In this document: one piece after another, positions 55,287-64,000 of the stretch
Layout: each line of letters begins with the position of its first letter
How positions within the stretch are numbered: the stretch's first letter is position 1
DNA from: an uncultured Lachnospiraceae bacterium
GTDB lineage: Bacteria > Bacillota > Clostridia > Lachnospirales > Lachnospiraceae
NCBI GenBank assembly: GCA_910585895.1
Contig: CAJUHY010000008.1
Location: 1 to 64,000 of the forward strand
Length of the DNA stretch: 64,000 nucleotides
Direction: 5' to 3'
Notes under the pieces: model-generated
Told to the model about the DNA's origin: nothing
Databases searched by the model: none
What the model saw: only the letters and a program-made list of their open reading frames with translations
Program-made: the position numbers and the translations under genes

Positions 55287-58200
55287 TTATTTAATCTTTT
55301 TGCTGGTCATGACCTTGCTCCATGCACCGGTAAGCTTCGTGGACTTGCCGTTTACCTTTACAGTCTTATATGCACGGATACGTACGTAATATTTCTTACC
55401 CTTTTTCAGTTTTTTAAAGGTTGTGGTTGTGGTCTTTGCCTTTTTGATGTTCGCTTTCTTAACACCAGACTTAAATTTCTTATTCAGGCAGCACTGTACT
55501 TCGTATCCCGTTACTTTCGTATCCTTATTCCAAGTCACCTTAAGCTGCTTTTTGCCCGGTTTCAGCACTTTTACTTTAGCTTTGCCCGGATTAACCGTAA
55601 CAGTAATATTTACCGCTTTCTGGTTATAATTCACTGTCCCGGAAGCTGTGATTGTGATGGCACAGGTCCCGATTCCAGTGACAGATACGTTGCCGTTCGC
55701 ATCCGGCTTTGCCACCTTCTCATCAGAACTCTTATAAGTCAGCGTTCCATCTCCAACTGCAATCTTAGCGCCCAGGCTGAATGCTTTGTCGCCATACGCT
55801 TTGGTAACGCTAGTCTTGGTAACGCTGATTGTCTGGTCTTTCTTCTGGGCTGGCGGATTTGTGACTGGCGGTTTCTCCTCGGCTGGTTTCTGCGTCAATC
55901 CGTTCACTGCCGTCTTCAAATCAGCCAAAGCCTGGTCAACAGCAGCCTGCGTAGCCTGGTCTCCCAAATCCAACACCTCTTTTGCCGCCTGTAAAGCAGC
56001 CGTAAAACGCTTCCAGCTGACATCCGTGTAATCTCCCTTCTGCTTGGAAGCATGGGTTGTGTAATAAGCACGCAGCAGCCCTGTCTTACTAGCTTTCTTC
56101 GCCAGATTATTATATGCCGTGTTCAGCGCTTTGGCCGCATCATCAATTTCTTTCTGCACTGCTGTCGGGGTCACGCGCACAACCCTGGCAGATTGATAAG
56201 CCGCCTGATAAGCCTCCCACAACGCGGTTGGGTAATCTTCCTGTCCATACTGCGGCTCTTGTGCAAGCGCAGCCTCTAATTTCGTGCGATTCAGCTTCGT
56301 AACTGTCTTCTGTGCCGGATAGAGCACAACGTCATCCGCATAGACGGTTGCAATATTGCTGCTGAACGCAATGCTGACTTTATTGTAACCTTGTGTAGTA
56401 AACTCAAGCGTCACCTTATACCAGCCGGGATGGTCTGCATCCTGCTCTTCCGATGAGGCCGTGGCATTTCCCAACTTCGTATCATTCGTTTGTCCCGTAA
56501 CATTGTGATGATGTTTGGCTTCCATTCCCACTTTGGAAGCATCACTGGCACTGCTGCAGTACATCCACGCTTCCAGCACATAATCGGTATTCGGCTCTAC
56601 CGAGATACCGCCAAGCTCTGAAAAAGCGGTCTCGCTGGCTGCATTGGCATAATTAATCTTCAGACTCTGGCTGCCGGTGCGCTTCTGCTCCGTAGAAGCT
56701 GTCACGGAAACTGCTTCTGGCCAATGTCCCCAATTATCCGTTCCGCTTTCAAAACCAGACTGTGCCGCTGTCAGCAGGTTGTCTGCTGCTCCGCCAACTC
56801 CGCCTTCTCCTGCCTTAACCATGTTCATGAGCACATGCTCCATGCGGTATACCATGGCGCTTATCTGGATAGGATTGCTCTCCAAGGCCGTATTGGCAGC
56901 CTCAATCGCGCTCTCTAAATCCTGTACGCTTGCAGCTTCAAATTTCGTCTTATCAACTCCCGCTGCCAAAGTTACCATTTCCTGCAGCCATGCTTTATCG
57001 TCTGCTGGCGCCTCAAAGCTGCCCTGGCGTGCTCCCTGATACTCGAAAGCGCCGATATCAATTTTCTCAGCCGCAGTTGCCTCTGCACCTGCTTTGTATG
57101 GAACATCACTGCCCTTGTAGTCTTTATTTTCCAAAGTAATCTGCGTCTTATCGTCCGGCAGCTTTTCATCCGTCACCGCCTCAAAAGATTCATTGGGCAC
57201 TGCCATGTAAGCCTCTCCGGCATCGATACAGGGAGAGGTCTCTGTCAATTCCAGACCTTCTGTCTTACCAATCGTGACTGTATTATCTGCAAATGTTCCG
57301 TCCGTACAATCCGTTACATCCGCAAATGCCGGGTCAGCTGCAATTCCTGTAGAATCTTCTTCCCAAGGATATGCTTTCTCTGCTCCGCCCCAGACACAGT
57401 TATTGCGGTAATGTACACCTTCATGATTGACAAATTCCTGGCTGTCTCCATAGAAAATGTTGTTGTAAATATCGGTTCCACTGGTCTTTGCCGTCGCAGA
57501 CCCCGATATCCAGGAACCTTGTTTTACTGCCTGTATATTCTCATATTCATCATCCCAATACATGGTGTTGTTATACACCTGATGTCCGATACTTCCAGAC
57601 TCGCCAACCCACAGTACGCGGGAACCGTCAAATCTGCCGTCATTGACGCTGACATTATAACGTACTACAGAATTGATGGAATAATAAGGTCCCGGGCAAG
57701 CCATCCAGAAACCGCCTTTATTGTGATGGCTGTAGTTATACTGGAATAACACATTCTGATTGCCATAATCGGAATCGAAAGCCATACCGTCCTGCGTGCT
57801 CTCTGTATAAGCCGCCTCGTTATTCTGGAATGTCACATTGTTACAGTCCCACGCCCAGATTGACGCATGTGCCGGATTCCTCGCATAATACCAATCCTCA
57901 CTGGCTGCCTTGACCACCAGGTTATTCTCTGCCACGCCGCCGTCCGCATTGATTAATACAATTCCGTCTCCGGCAACATCGTGTACATAATTGTTCTTTA
58001 CCTGAACATTCGGCCATCCTACCCACGGCTTGCTTCCTGCCTGCTGGCTTCCTGCGCCGCCGACCAGCTTACGTGCTGCCCAACAGCTCTCCATATAGAT
58101 AGCTTCATGGCAGACTTTCTGTACCTGGTTACCATAAATCTTCAAATCCTTGAAATAAGATTCCGTCTTGCCGCCGGTTACCAGAACCATAATTCCGCCG

Positions 58201-58961
58201 GAACCTTTCTTGTGTCCTTCCGAACCGTTCTGGGACATATATCCATTGACGTCATGAACATAGTTGTTTTGAATCGTAACGCCTTTCAATTCCCCGGCAT
58301 CATGGTTCTCTACCAGAATACCAGTCAGCATATATTTACTCTGGTCAAATAATATCTTTCTTCCAGGGCTGTTGCTGTTGGAGTTGGTCTTGCCCTGTTT
58401 CCCCTCCAAATCTGCCTTATCACTCTCCCAGTTGGTCACTTCCAGATTCTCAATCGTAATATACTCAGAATTCTGAATATGAACGGCTGCCACATCTTCT
58501 TTATTAAGGCTGCTCCTGTCCATATTGTCAAGCCACTTGCTGCCTTTGCCGTTGATGACAGGATTTACACCCTCTCCATACTTGCCGATAACAACCGGGT
58601 TCTCCTCTGTTCCTTTGGCATTTTTTATCATCAGCTTCTGCTCATTCCAGGTACAGCCCGCTTTCAGCAGTACTTTGCCTCCTGCTGCAAGCCTCAAATC
58701 AGAAACTTTCTCAAAGGATTTCCAGGCTTTTTCTGCTGACTTTCCATCGTTGGCGTCATTTCCGTCAGCTGCGTCAATATAATATGTAGCATTATCTCCG
58801 GTTACAATCGCTTCTCCTGCCGCTCTGCTTTCTGCGGATGTCGTTTCTGTGCCTGCTTTCGCCGCATCCGCTGTCAGCGGACTTGCCATGCCCAAACTGG
58901 TCACGGCAAGAACTGCTGCCAGAAACAGGGAGATACCGGATTTCCATTTCTTGTTACCCAT
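55287..58961 (-). CDS. Giant secreted right-handed beta-helix protein
   Basis: A 1224-residue secreted protein. Signal peptide (MGNKKWKSGISLFLAAVLAVTS, cut near ADAA); a parallel beta-helix of PbH1-type turns (about 60-590; VTIQNNYVHDV, VQVKNNYVHDVAGDGIVLI), as in polysaccharide lyases and some glycosidases; a FIVAR-like helix pair; a jelly-roll carbohydrate-binding module (about 720-890); two FIVAR repeats; an Ig-like domain; and an Fn3-like Lys-rich C-terminus (KPGKKQLKVTW...) nearly identical to that of the neighbouring GH30-GH43 protein. The start is set at 58961 (GGAGG five bases upstream); an in-frame ATG at 58973 is also possible. Substrate unknown. Confidence 0.85.
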   Translation of the reverse strand: MGNKKWKSGISLFLAAVLAVTSLGMASPLTADAAKAGTETTSAESRAAGEAIVTGDNATYYIDAADGNDANDGKSAEKAWKSFEKVSDLRLAAGGKVLLKAGCTWNEQKLMIKNAKGTEENPVVIGKYGEGVNPVINGKGSKWLDNMDRSSLNKEDVAAVHIQNSEYITIENLEVTNWESDKADLEGKQGKTNSNSNSPGRKILFDQSKYMLTGILVENHDAGELKGVTIQNNYVHDVNGYMSQNGSEGHKKGSGGIMVLVTGGKTESYFKDLKIYGNQVQKVCHEAIYMESCWAARKLVGGAGSQQAGSKPWVGWPNVQVKNNYVHDVAGDGIVLINADGGVAENNLVVKAASEDWYYARNPAHASIWAWDCNNVTFQNNEAAYTESTQDGMAFDSDYGNQNVLFQYNYSHHNKGGFWMACPGPYYSINSVVRYNVSVNDGRFDGSRVLWVGESGSIGHQVYNNTMYWDDEYENIQAVKQGSWISGSATAKTSGTDIYNNIFYGDSQEFVNHEGVHYRNNCVWGGAEKAYPWEEDSTGIAADPAFADVTDCTDGTFADNTVTIGKTEGLELTETSPCIDAGEAYMAVPNESFEAVTDEKLPDDKTQITLENKDYKGSDVPYKAGAEATAAEKIDIGAFEYQGARQGSFEAPADDKAWLQEMVTLAAGVDKTKFEAASVQDLESAIEAANTALESNPIQISAMVYRMEHVLMNMVKAGEGGVGGAADNLLTAAQSGFESGTDNWGHWPEAVSVTASTEQKRTGSQSLKINYANAASETAFSELGGISVEPNTDYVLEAWMYCSSASDASKVGMEAKHHHNVTGQTNDTKLGNATASSEEQDADHPGWYKVTLEFTTQGYNKVSIAFSSNIATVYADDVVLYPAQKTVTKLNRTKLEAALAQEPQYGQEDYPTALWEAYQAAYQSARVVRVTPTAVQKEIDDAAKALNTAYNNLAKKASKTGLLRAYYTTHASKQKGDYTDVSWKRFTAALQAAKEVLDLGDQATQAAVDQALADLKTAVNGLTQKPAEEKPPVTNPPAQKKDQTISVTKTSVTKAYGDKAFSLGAKIAVGDGTLTYKSSDEKVAKPDANGNVSVTGIGTCAITITASGTVNYNQKAVNITVTVNPGKAKVKVLKPGKKQLKVTWNKDTKVTGYEVQCCLNKKFKSGVKKANIKKAKTTTTTFKKLKKGKKYYVRIRAYKTVKVNGKSTKLTGAWSKVMTSKKIK

Positions 58962-59039
58962 ATCTGCCTCCATTATCTTATTCCTCCGCTTGCCTTCACT
59001 CTGCACAAGCTCATTCTCTGTATCAGATACACTTAGGTC

Positions 59040-62000
59040 TTACTTTACCTTCTTGCTGGTCAGGACTTTGCTCCATGCACCGGTAAGCTTCTTACTCTTG
59101 CCGTTCACTTTCACAGTCTTGTATGCACGGACACGCACATAATATTTCTTGCCCTTTTTCAGCTTCTTAAAGGTTGTGGACATAGTCTTTGCCTTCTTGA
59201 TGTTCGCTTTCTTAACTCCAGATTTGAACTTCTTATTCAGGCAGCACTGCACTTCATATCCGCTGGCCTTCGTATCTTTCTTCCAAGTCACCTTAAGCTG
59301 CTTCTTACCCGGTTTCAGCTTGCTCAATACTGCCTTTTTCGGATTGACTGTCAAGGTCACCTTTGCTGTCTGGGACTTATAATTAGCTGTCTCCCCCGCT
59401 GTTACCGTGATGGTGCAGACGCCATATCCTTTGATGGTTATCTTGCCTGTGTTTTTATCGCAATCTGCCACTTTCCTATCGGAACTTGCATAACTGAGCT
59501 TGCCATCCCCTGTACTAAGTTTTGCGCCCACACTGAACGCTTTGCTTCCGTATGTCTTGGTAATGCTGGCCTTGACACTGATTGCCTGATCTTTCTTCTG
59601 CGTAGTCGGCGTAGTAGGACCTGTCGGACCAGTTGGTCCCGGCTGCTGTTTTGCCGGCGTCAGCAAGTCAATCGCATCCTGTAAATCCTTCACGGCATCC
59701 TCCGCCTCTGCTTCGGTCAGCCCTTCTTTCCCTACAAGCGCCTTGGCAGCGGAAAGAACCTCCTGATAGTAAGTCCACATAGCATCCTTTTCATAATTGC
59801 CCGCATCAGAATCCGCAATGGCAATCTTTTCAATGGATGACTGCAGATACTCTTTTGGAGTCTGCAGTGCACTCATGGCAGCCTGCAGTTCCAAAACTGC
59901 GGCTGCAATTTCTTCCTGCGTTGAAAGCACATACTTCTGTACTTCCTTTGCTTTCTCCAATGCTTCCTGGAATTTCTCCCAGCTTGCATCCGTATAATTG
60001 CCTTTTTCTACGTTCTCTGCATTCCCGATAAGTTCCTCCAAAGCTGTTTTGTCTTCGCTTTCAAGGCTGCCCTGCTTCTCGTCCTGAATGACTGCAATCC
60101 AGCTCAATATCGGATCTGCTCCGCTTCCGGTGATACTCACTGTCACTTTGGCATTTTCTGTCAAGGTAAATCCTACGTTCTTCTGCAGCTTCTTGCTTCC
60201 TGCCACTTTAAACATATCGGAAGAAACGAGGTTTTTGCCGTTGGCGGTAACCACAATCTTTGTATTCCGGTCGCCGCTCCACCACTCATGGTAGCCGGTA
60301 GCCACTGTATAGGTTCCCTTCTCTAAAATAAATGCATAATCAATGGTACTGTTCTTGGTTGCCCAGTAACCCTTTGACCACATGTCATCGCCATCGCTCT
60401 TCACACCAAAATCATATGTTGTATCGTTGCTGTCAACTCCTTCTCCACCGTTATTTCCGGTATATCCTGCAAGGTTCTCTACAGAATATGGCTGATCCAC
60501 ATCTGCATTGCGCAGCTTATCTTCCAATTGATTCCTCAATATATCATGGTACTGGGACTCTTCCGCTGCACAGTCAAAGAAATAGATAAGTTTCTCGTTC
60601 CACAAAGTCACCTTGTGGGTAATGGTACGCTCATGTTCCTTCGTGCCCTTAGTGTATTTCATCGTTCCCGACACGGTAATTTCACCTAAGGTCTTTTCTT
60701 CCGGCAACGCCTCTGTATCCCAATCAACAGTCGCCGTCGTCTCTGCCGTATCAGAAGCCAGTTTTATCTTAAGGGTGCCTGGCAGGTTAGTCTGCAGCTC
60801 TGCTACAGATTTTGCTGTCGTTGGCAGTTCGGTAACCACCTCATAAGGCTCGATGCTTTCAAAAATATTCATGTCCCAATCACTGTATTTCCTCAGCACA
60901 ATCTCTCCATCATTTGTGAACTCGATGGGCAGCCATACATATCTGGAATCGCGCAGACTGCCGCCCGCCCCAGGTCCTACGGAAATCTCAGGATTATACC
61001 AGCGGTCTCCCATGTAGATATACTGACCTTTCTCAGCATCCACCGGAATCACGCATGTGCTCTGGGTAAAGTATGTGGTATTGGCATCTGTATCGGTACA
61101 GGGATCTCCCATCACGGTCCATGGTCCCAGAGGAGTGTCTGCCACCGCATACTGTGCCGCATTGGGCGACCAGCCGCTGCAGCCGGAAGTAATCAGGTAA
61201 TATTTATTCTTGTATTTGAACATTGCCGGCGCTTCCCTGGAACTGCCGATAAAGTTGACGGAAAAGTCTACATCGCGAATAGCTCCCTCATCATTAGTCT
61301 TGGCAATATTTGTGTAAGAGTCATTCAGTTTTGCAATATACATATTGGCATTACCATCTGAGGAATAAATCACATATGCCGTCCCATCATCATCCTTAAA
61401 CAAGTTCATGTCACGCACATTTCCGTGCCCATCCGGGAAGCCCTGTTTTAATCCGTCCACATAATTGAGCAGATAGGAACCCTTCATCTGGAACGGTCCG
61501 AATGGGCTGGATGACACTGCCACGCCCGCCTTAGCCTTGGCATAGTTGCCGCCGCTGCTTCCTGGAATCTGTCCGTCTGCATGGAACCAAATCACATACT
61601 GTTTTGTCTTTTCATTGTAAATCATCTTCGGACGTTCAATGACACAGCCGGAATCCGTGGAATCATCGTCGGTCCAGATATCATTGTAAGCCGCTTTCTG
61701 CTCAGCCTCCGTCAGGTCTCCATATAAGTCTGTGAAATACTTATCCGTGGTAAATGTTTCCCAGTTAGGTACCGTGCGAAGCACACGTCCCATGTCTACC
61801 CAGTTTAATAAATCCTGAGAAATGTAGGCATGGACTCCCGGACATGGGCGGTAGTCATTAGTCTTATCCTCGCCAATCCAATACCAGAATTCCTTCTCAT
61901 CAGCTTCTATCTGTCCATTTCCATCGAAATCATAGCCCTGTTCCCACTTAATCCGCTGCACCTGACCGCCGTGCGCCTGGATAACCTCTCCGTTATTGTC

Positions 62001-64000
62001 ATAAATTGTCGCGCCATCCGCGCCGGAGAACGTAGTATAATTGTAAACCCGTTTCAAATTGAGGTATGCCTCAAACAGTGCATACATGGCATTTTCCCTT
62101 GCTTCCTCATCCGAAGAAGAACTTAAGGCTTTCGCTGCTGCAAGAGCGCTGTCGTATGCCGGCTTGGTAGCCTGAGAATAAATATGGTTATTTGTCTTTC
62201 CTTCACAATAGGTTACCCATTTCTCCAAAGTATCTGGTATTGCCGGTATTGTGAGGCTTGCCGGCTTTTCATAGAGCCTGAGTTCTGAGATATTACAGTT
62301 TCCGTTTGCACCTACCGCATATTTATAATAGCGGTATGCCTTACCCATAACTTCCCTGGAAGTGAACTCGTTCATATAGGCACAGTTAATCTGATCAACT
62401 TCTGGGGTCTTGGTAATCGTATGCAGTAAATCCCAGCTGCTTCCATCATTGGAACCATAAAGGGATGCTCCCACACAACGGCCCACATATTGTTTGTCAC
62501 TGCCGTCATAGCGCGGTGCATAGCCGTATGCTGCAATTGCCTTGGCATTGCCCGCTCCCAGGTCAACCTGTACATAACCATTGGACACGCCGTCAAAGAA
62601 TGTCCGGTAATCATCGTCAATAACCTTGGCAACCGTATTTGTCGTGCTGTTCTGGTATGGCGCGCTTCCGCTTACCATAGCTTCCGTAAGCGTGATATTC
62701 AGGCTCTCAAGATTCAAGTCGTCCAAATTCATCTGACTCATAACTTCTGTCTGCATTTTCTCTAAGTTTTGTTGTCTCTTGACATACTCATCATCTTTCG
62801 CTTTATCGAATGTCACGCCATCCACAACAAATGTGGTGATGGAGTTTCCTTTTAATTTGGCGGTAAACGTTCTGTCTGTTGTGTTCACAGCAGCGCTGAC
62901 GTTTGATGATACATCCACCCAGTTCTCGCCGCTATCGGAAGTACCGCTGGTACGAGTAGCCGTAATCGTGCTTCCTATGGTCTCAAATCTGCTGAGGTCA
63001 AATTTCCAGGTTTCATCTTCCTTCGCTGTATTAACCGCTACAATAACTGCTTTTTTGCCATTCGGGTCATAAGCTATCAATGTGTTGGACTCATCGCTGG
63101 TTCCCATAATCGTATATCCGGGACGGATATATTTGGAAAACTGTCCATATGCATAATATTTCCTTGTGAGAACAAGTTCTTTGTTATTGTGGTCGCCGAT
63201 GGCGATGCCCCACCAGCCTTTGTTCACCGGGTCATACATCACTTCGCCGCTGTCATTTGTCTTGTTCTTCAAATCTTCAATAGAATCAGCATCAAATTCA
63301 TTATTGGCATCCACATTGAGGTCCACGGCATTCCACATAATCCATGCAGAACTCTTAAGACCATTGAGGTCTGTGATAATCCTCTGGGCAAATCCCAGGC
63401 CGCCAGCCATCTCTCCGGCATCCGTACCTGCTCTGGACGCGCCGTCAATCTCGGACATCCACAGGTTCTTATTTGCTTTCTGTGCTAACTCAGATAATTC
63501 GGCACGTTTGGAGCCGCCGTATGTATGGGTATCGATACGCTGAATCGCTTTCTTTGCCGCACTCGACAATTTGTTATAAGAATCAATCGCCGTATCAATA
63601 CTGGTCTCGTCCGTTCCGGAAAGAATCATATTGTTCAGCACCTCTTTGACTTTCTGGTTATCTGTCGCTTCCGCTTTCTCTTTCAGCGCTTTCTGGAACG
63701 CAAGTATCATGTTGGACTCAGAATTGCCCTGGTCAAAGTGACAGCCCTCCTGCTTCTCACTGTATGCACTCCAATAACTCGTATACGGCTCGTTCATCGC
63801 CGTAGCGCTCGTGAAATCCACGATACCTGCCTTGGCATAATGTGCAATCACATCCGCCATATATGCAGCAAACGCGTTGTAAGAATCCTGGCGCAGATTG
63901 TCATTACTTCCGCTGGCTGCTCCTGAGGTACATCCGCTGACTGTCATAAAGTAGGGCGGCGAATTGGAAAAAGCTTCTGCGATAAACTCATCGCCGCTGG
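59040..64000 (-). CDS. Giant secreted GH30-GH43 fusion, arabinogalactan-type (5' end outside window)
   Basis: At least 1650 codons without a stop, entering from the right edge. Order: GH30-like barrel (acid/base Glu in TAMNEPYTSYW, nucleophile in LWMSEIDGASRAG) and its beta-domain; F5/8-type (CBM32-like) domain; GH43-like domain with EVIQAHGGQVQ, FWYWIGEDKT, ERPKMIYN and SREAPAMFK, resembling exo-beta-1,3-galactanases of subfamily 24; Big_4; a binding domain ending GYHEWW; two FIVAR repeats; a Pro-Gly-Thr linker; Ig-like and Fn3-like domains. GH30 of this branch cuts beta-1,6-galactan and GH43_24 cuts beta-1,3-galactan, so the enzyme may attack both chains of type II arabinogalactan. First gene of an operon with the beta-helix protein and a foldase. 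Confidence 0.85.
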   Translation of the reverse strand, partial: SGDEFIAEAFSNSPPYFMTVSGCTSGAASGSNDNLRQDSYNAFAAYMADVIAHYAKAGIVDFTSATAMNEPYTSYWSAYSEKQEGCHFDQGNSESNMILAFQKALKEKAEATDNQKVKEVLNNMILSGTDETSIDTAIDSYNKLSSAAKKAIQRIDTHTYGGSKRAELSELAQKANKNLWMSEIDGASRAGTDAGEMAGGLGFAQRIITDLNGLKSSAWIMWNAVDLNVDANNEFDADSIEDLKNKTNDSGEVMYDPVNKGWWGIAIGDHNNKELVLTRKYYAYGQFSKYIRPGYTIMGTSDESNTLIAYDPNGKKAVIVAVNTAKEDETWKFDLSRFETIGSTITATRTSGTSDSGENWVDVSSNVSAAVNTTDRTFTAKLKGNSITTFVVDGVTFDKAKDDEYVKRQQNLEKMQTEVMSQMNLDDLNLESLNITLTEAMVSGSAPYQNSTTNTVAKVIDDDYRTFFDGVSNGYVQVDLGAGNAKAIAAYGYAPRYDGSDKQYVGRCVGASLYGSNDGSSWDLLHTITKTPEVDQINCAYMNEFTSREVMGKAYRYYKYAVGANGNCNISELRLYEKPASLTIPAIPDTLEKWVTYCEGKTNNHIYSQATKPAYDSALAAAKALSSSSDEEARENAMYALFEAYLNLKRVYNYTTFSGADGATIYDNNGEVIQAHGGQVQRIKWEQGYDFDGNGQIEADEKEFWYWIGEDKTNDYRPCPGVHAYISQDLLNWVDMGRVLRTVPNWETFTTDKYFTDLYGDLTEAEQKAAYNDIWTDDDSTDSGCVIERPKMIYNEKTKQYVIWFHADGQIPGSSGGNYAKAKAGVAVSSSPFGPFQMKGSYLLNYVDGLKQGFPDGHGNVRDMNLFKDDDGTAYVIYSSDGNANMYIAKLNDSYTNIAKTNDEGAIRDVDFSVNFIGSSREAPAMFKYKNKYYLITSGCSGWSPNAAQYAVADTPLGPWTVMGDPCTDTDANTTYFTQSTCVIPVDAEKGQYIYMGDRWYNPEISVGPGAGGSLRDSRYVWLPIEFTNDGEIVLRKYSDWDMNIFESIEPYEVVTELPTTAKSVAELQTNLPGTLKIKLASDTAETTATVDWDTEALPEEKTLGEITVSGTMKYTKGTKEHERTITHKVTLWNEKLIYFFDCAAEESQYHDILRNQLEDKLRNADVDQPYSVENLAGYTGNNGGEGVDSNDTTYDFGVKSDGDDMWSKGYWATKNSTIDYAFILEKGTYTVATGYHEWWSGDRNTKIVVTANGKNLVSSDMFKVAGSKKLQKNVGFTLTENAKVTVSITGSGADPILSWIAVIQDEKQGSLESEDKTALEELIGNAENVEKGNYTDASWEKFQEALEKAKEVQKYVLSTQEEIAAAVLELQAAMSALQTPKEYLQSSIEKIAIADSDAGNYEKDAMWTYYQEVLSAAKALVGKEGLTEAEAEDAVKDLQDAIDLLTPAKQQPGPTGPTGPTTPTTQKKDQAISVKASITKTYGSKAFSVGAKLSTGDGKLSYASSDRKVADCDKNTGKITIKGYGVCTITVTAGETANYKSQTAKVTLTVNPKKAVLSKLKPGKKQLKVTWKKDTKASGYEVQCCLNKKFKSGVKKANIKKAKTMSTTFKKLKKGKKYYVRVRAYKTVKVNGKSKKLTGAWSKVLTSKKVK

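Overview
The window looks like a chromosomal segment of a strictly anaerobic, spore-forming gut Firmicute of the Lachnospiraceae type (Clostridia). Supporting signs are Clostridia-typical genes (hemZ, the two-OB-fold Ssb, the type II Firmicutes galT, a 1055-residue eukaryote-like IleRS), AGGAGG ribosome binding sites, Spo0A-box-like sequences, and very large secreted glycosidases carrying FIVAR, Big and Fn3-like repeats. Most genes are on the minus strand. No rRNA, tRNA, CRISPR array, prophage or complete insertion sequence was seen.

Left part (1-9632): a hemZ / metallo-hydrolase / unknown operon; a decayed DUF262-DUF1524 (GmrSD-like) restriction gene with one in-frame stop and one homopolymer frameshift; a preQ1-I riboswitch controlling a QueL-like radical SAM enzyme and a YhhQ transporter (queuosine precursor salvage); and a set of two exported proteins plus an EpsG-like membrane protein behind Spo0A-box-like sites.

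Middle-left (9633-25446): nadA; a tight operon of a LacI regulator, a class V aminotransferase, an HSP90-family ATPase and a helical-repeat protein of unknown function; a broken giant glycosidase (GH30-like plus GH43-like) lying between two paralogous LacI genes; and dapA-dapB with a hairpin in the dapA leader.

Middle (25561-39634): cobalamin adenosyltransferase, a compact structured repeat bounded by 32-bp direct repeats, Ssb, cyclophilin, a CpaE-like protein, an amidase, hflX, an AT-rich restriction-modification island (PLD-family nuclease plus two different adenine methyltransferases), and a galactose block (galT, galK and a divergent LacI regulator with palindromic operators over the galK promoter).

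Right part (39718-64000): a polysaccharide deacetylase with wall-binding-like repeats, a TPR lipoprotein, an EamA transporter, glycogen phosphorylase, ileS with a promoter embedded in an inverted repeat, an ECF sigma/anti-sigma pair with a cre-like site, typA, and a secretome operon: a GH30-GH43 fusion (5' end outside the window), a beta-helix protein and a foldase-like lipoprotein.

A plausible theme is use of plant type II arabinogalactan: GH30-like (beta-1,6-galactan) and GH43-like (beta-1,3-galactan) modules would release galactose, which galK and galT feed into central metabolism under LacI-family control. This is inference from domain resemblance. One of the two GH30-GH43 genes is clearly decaying, whereas the other is open as far as it can be read.
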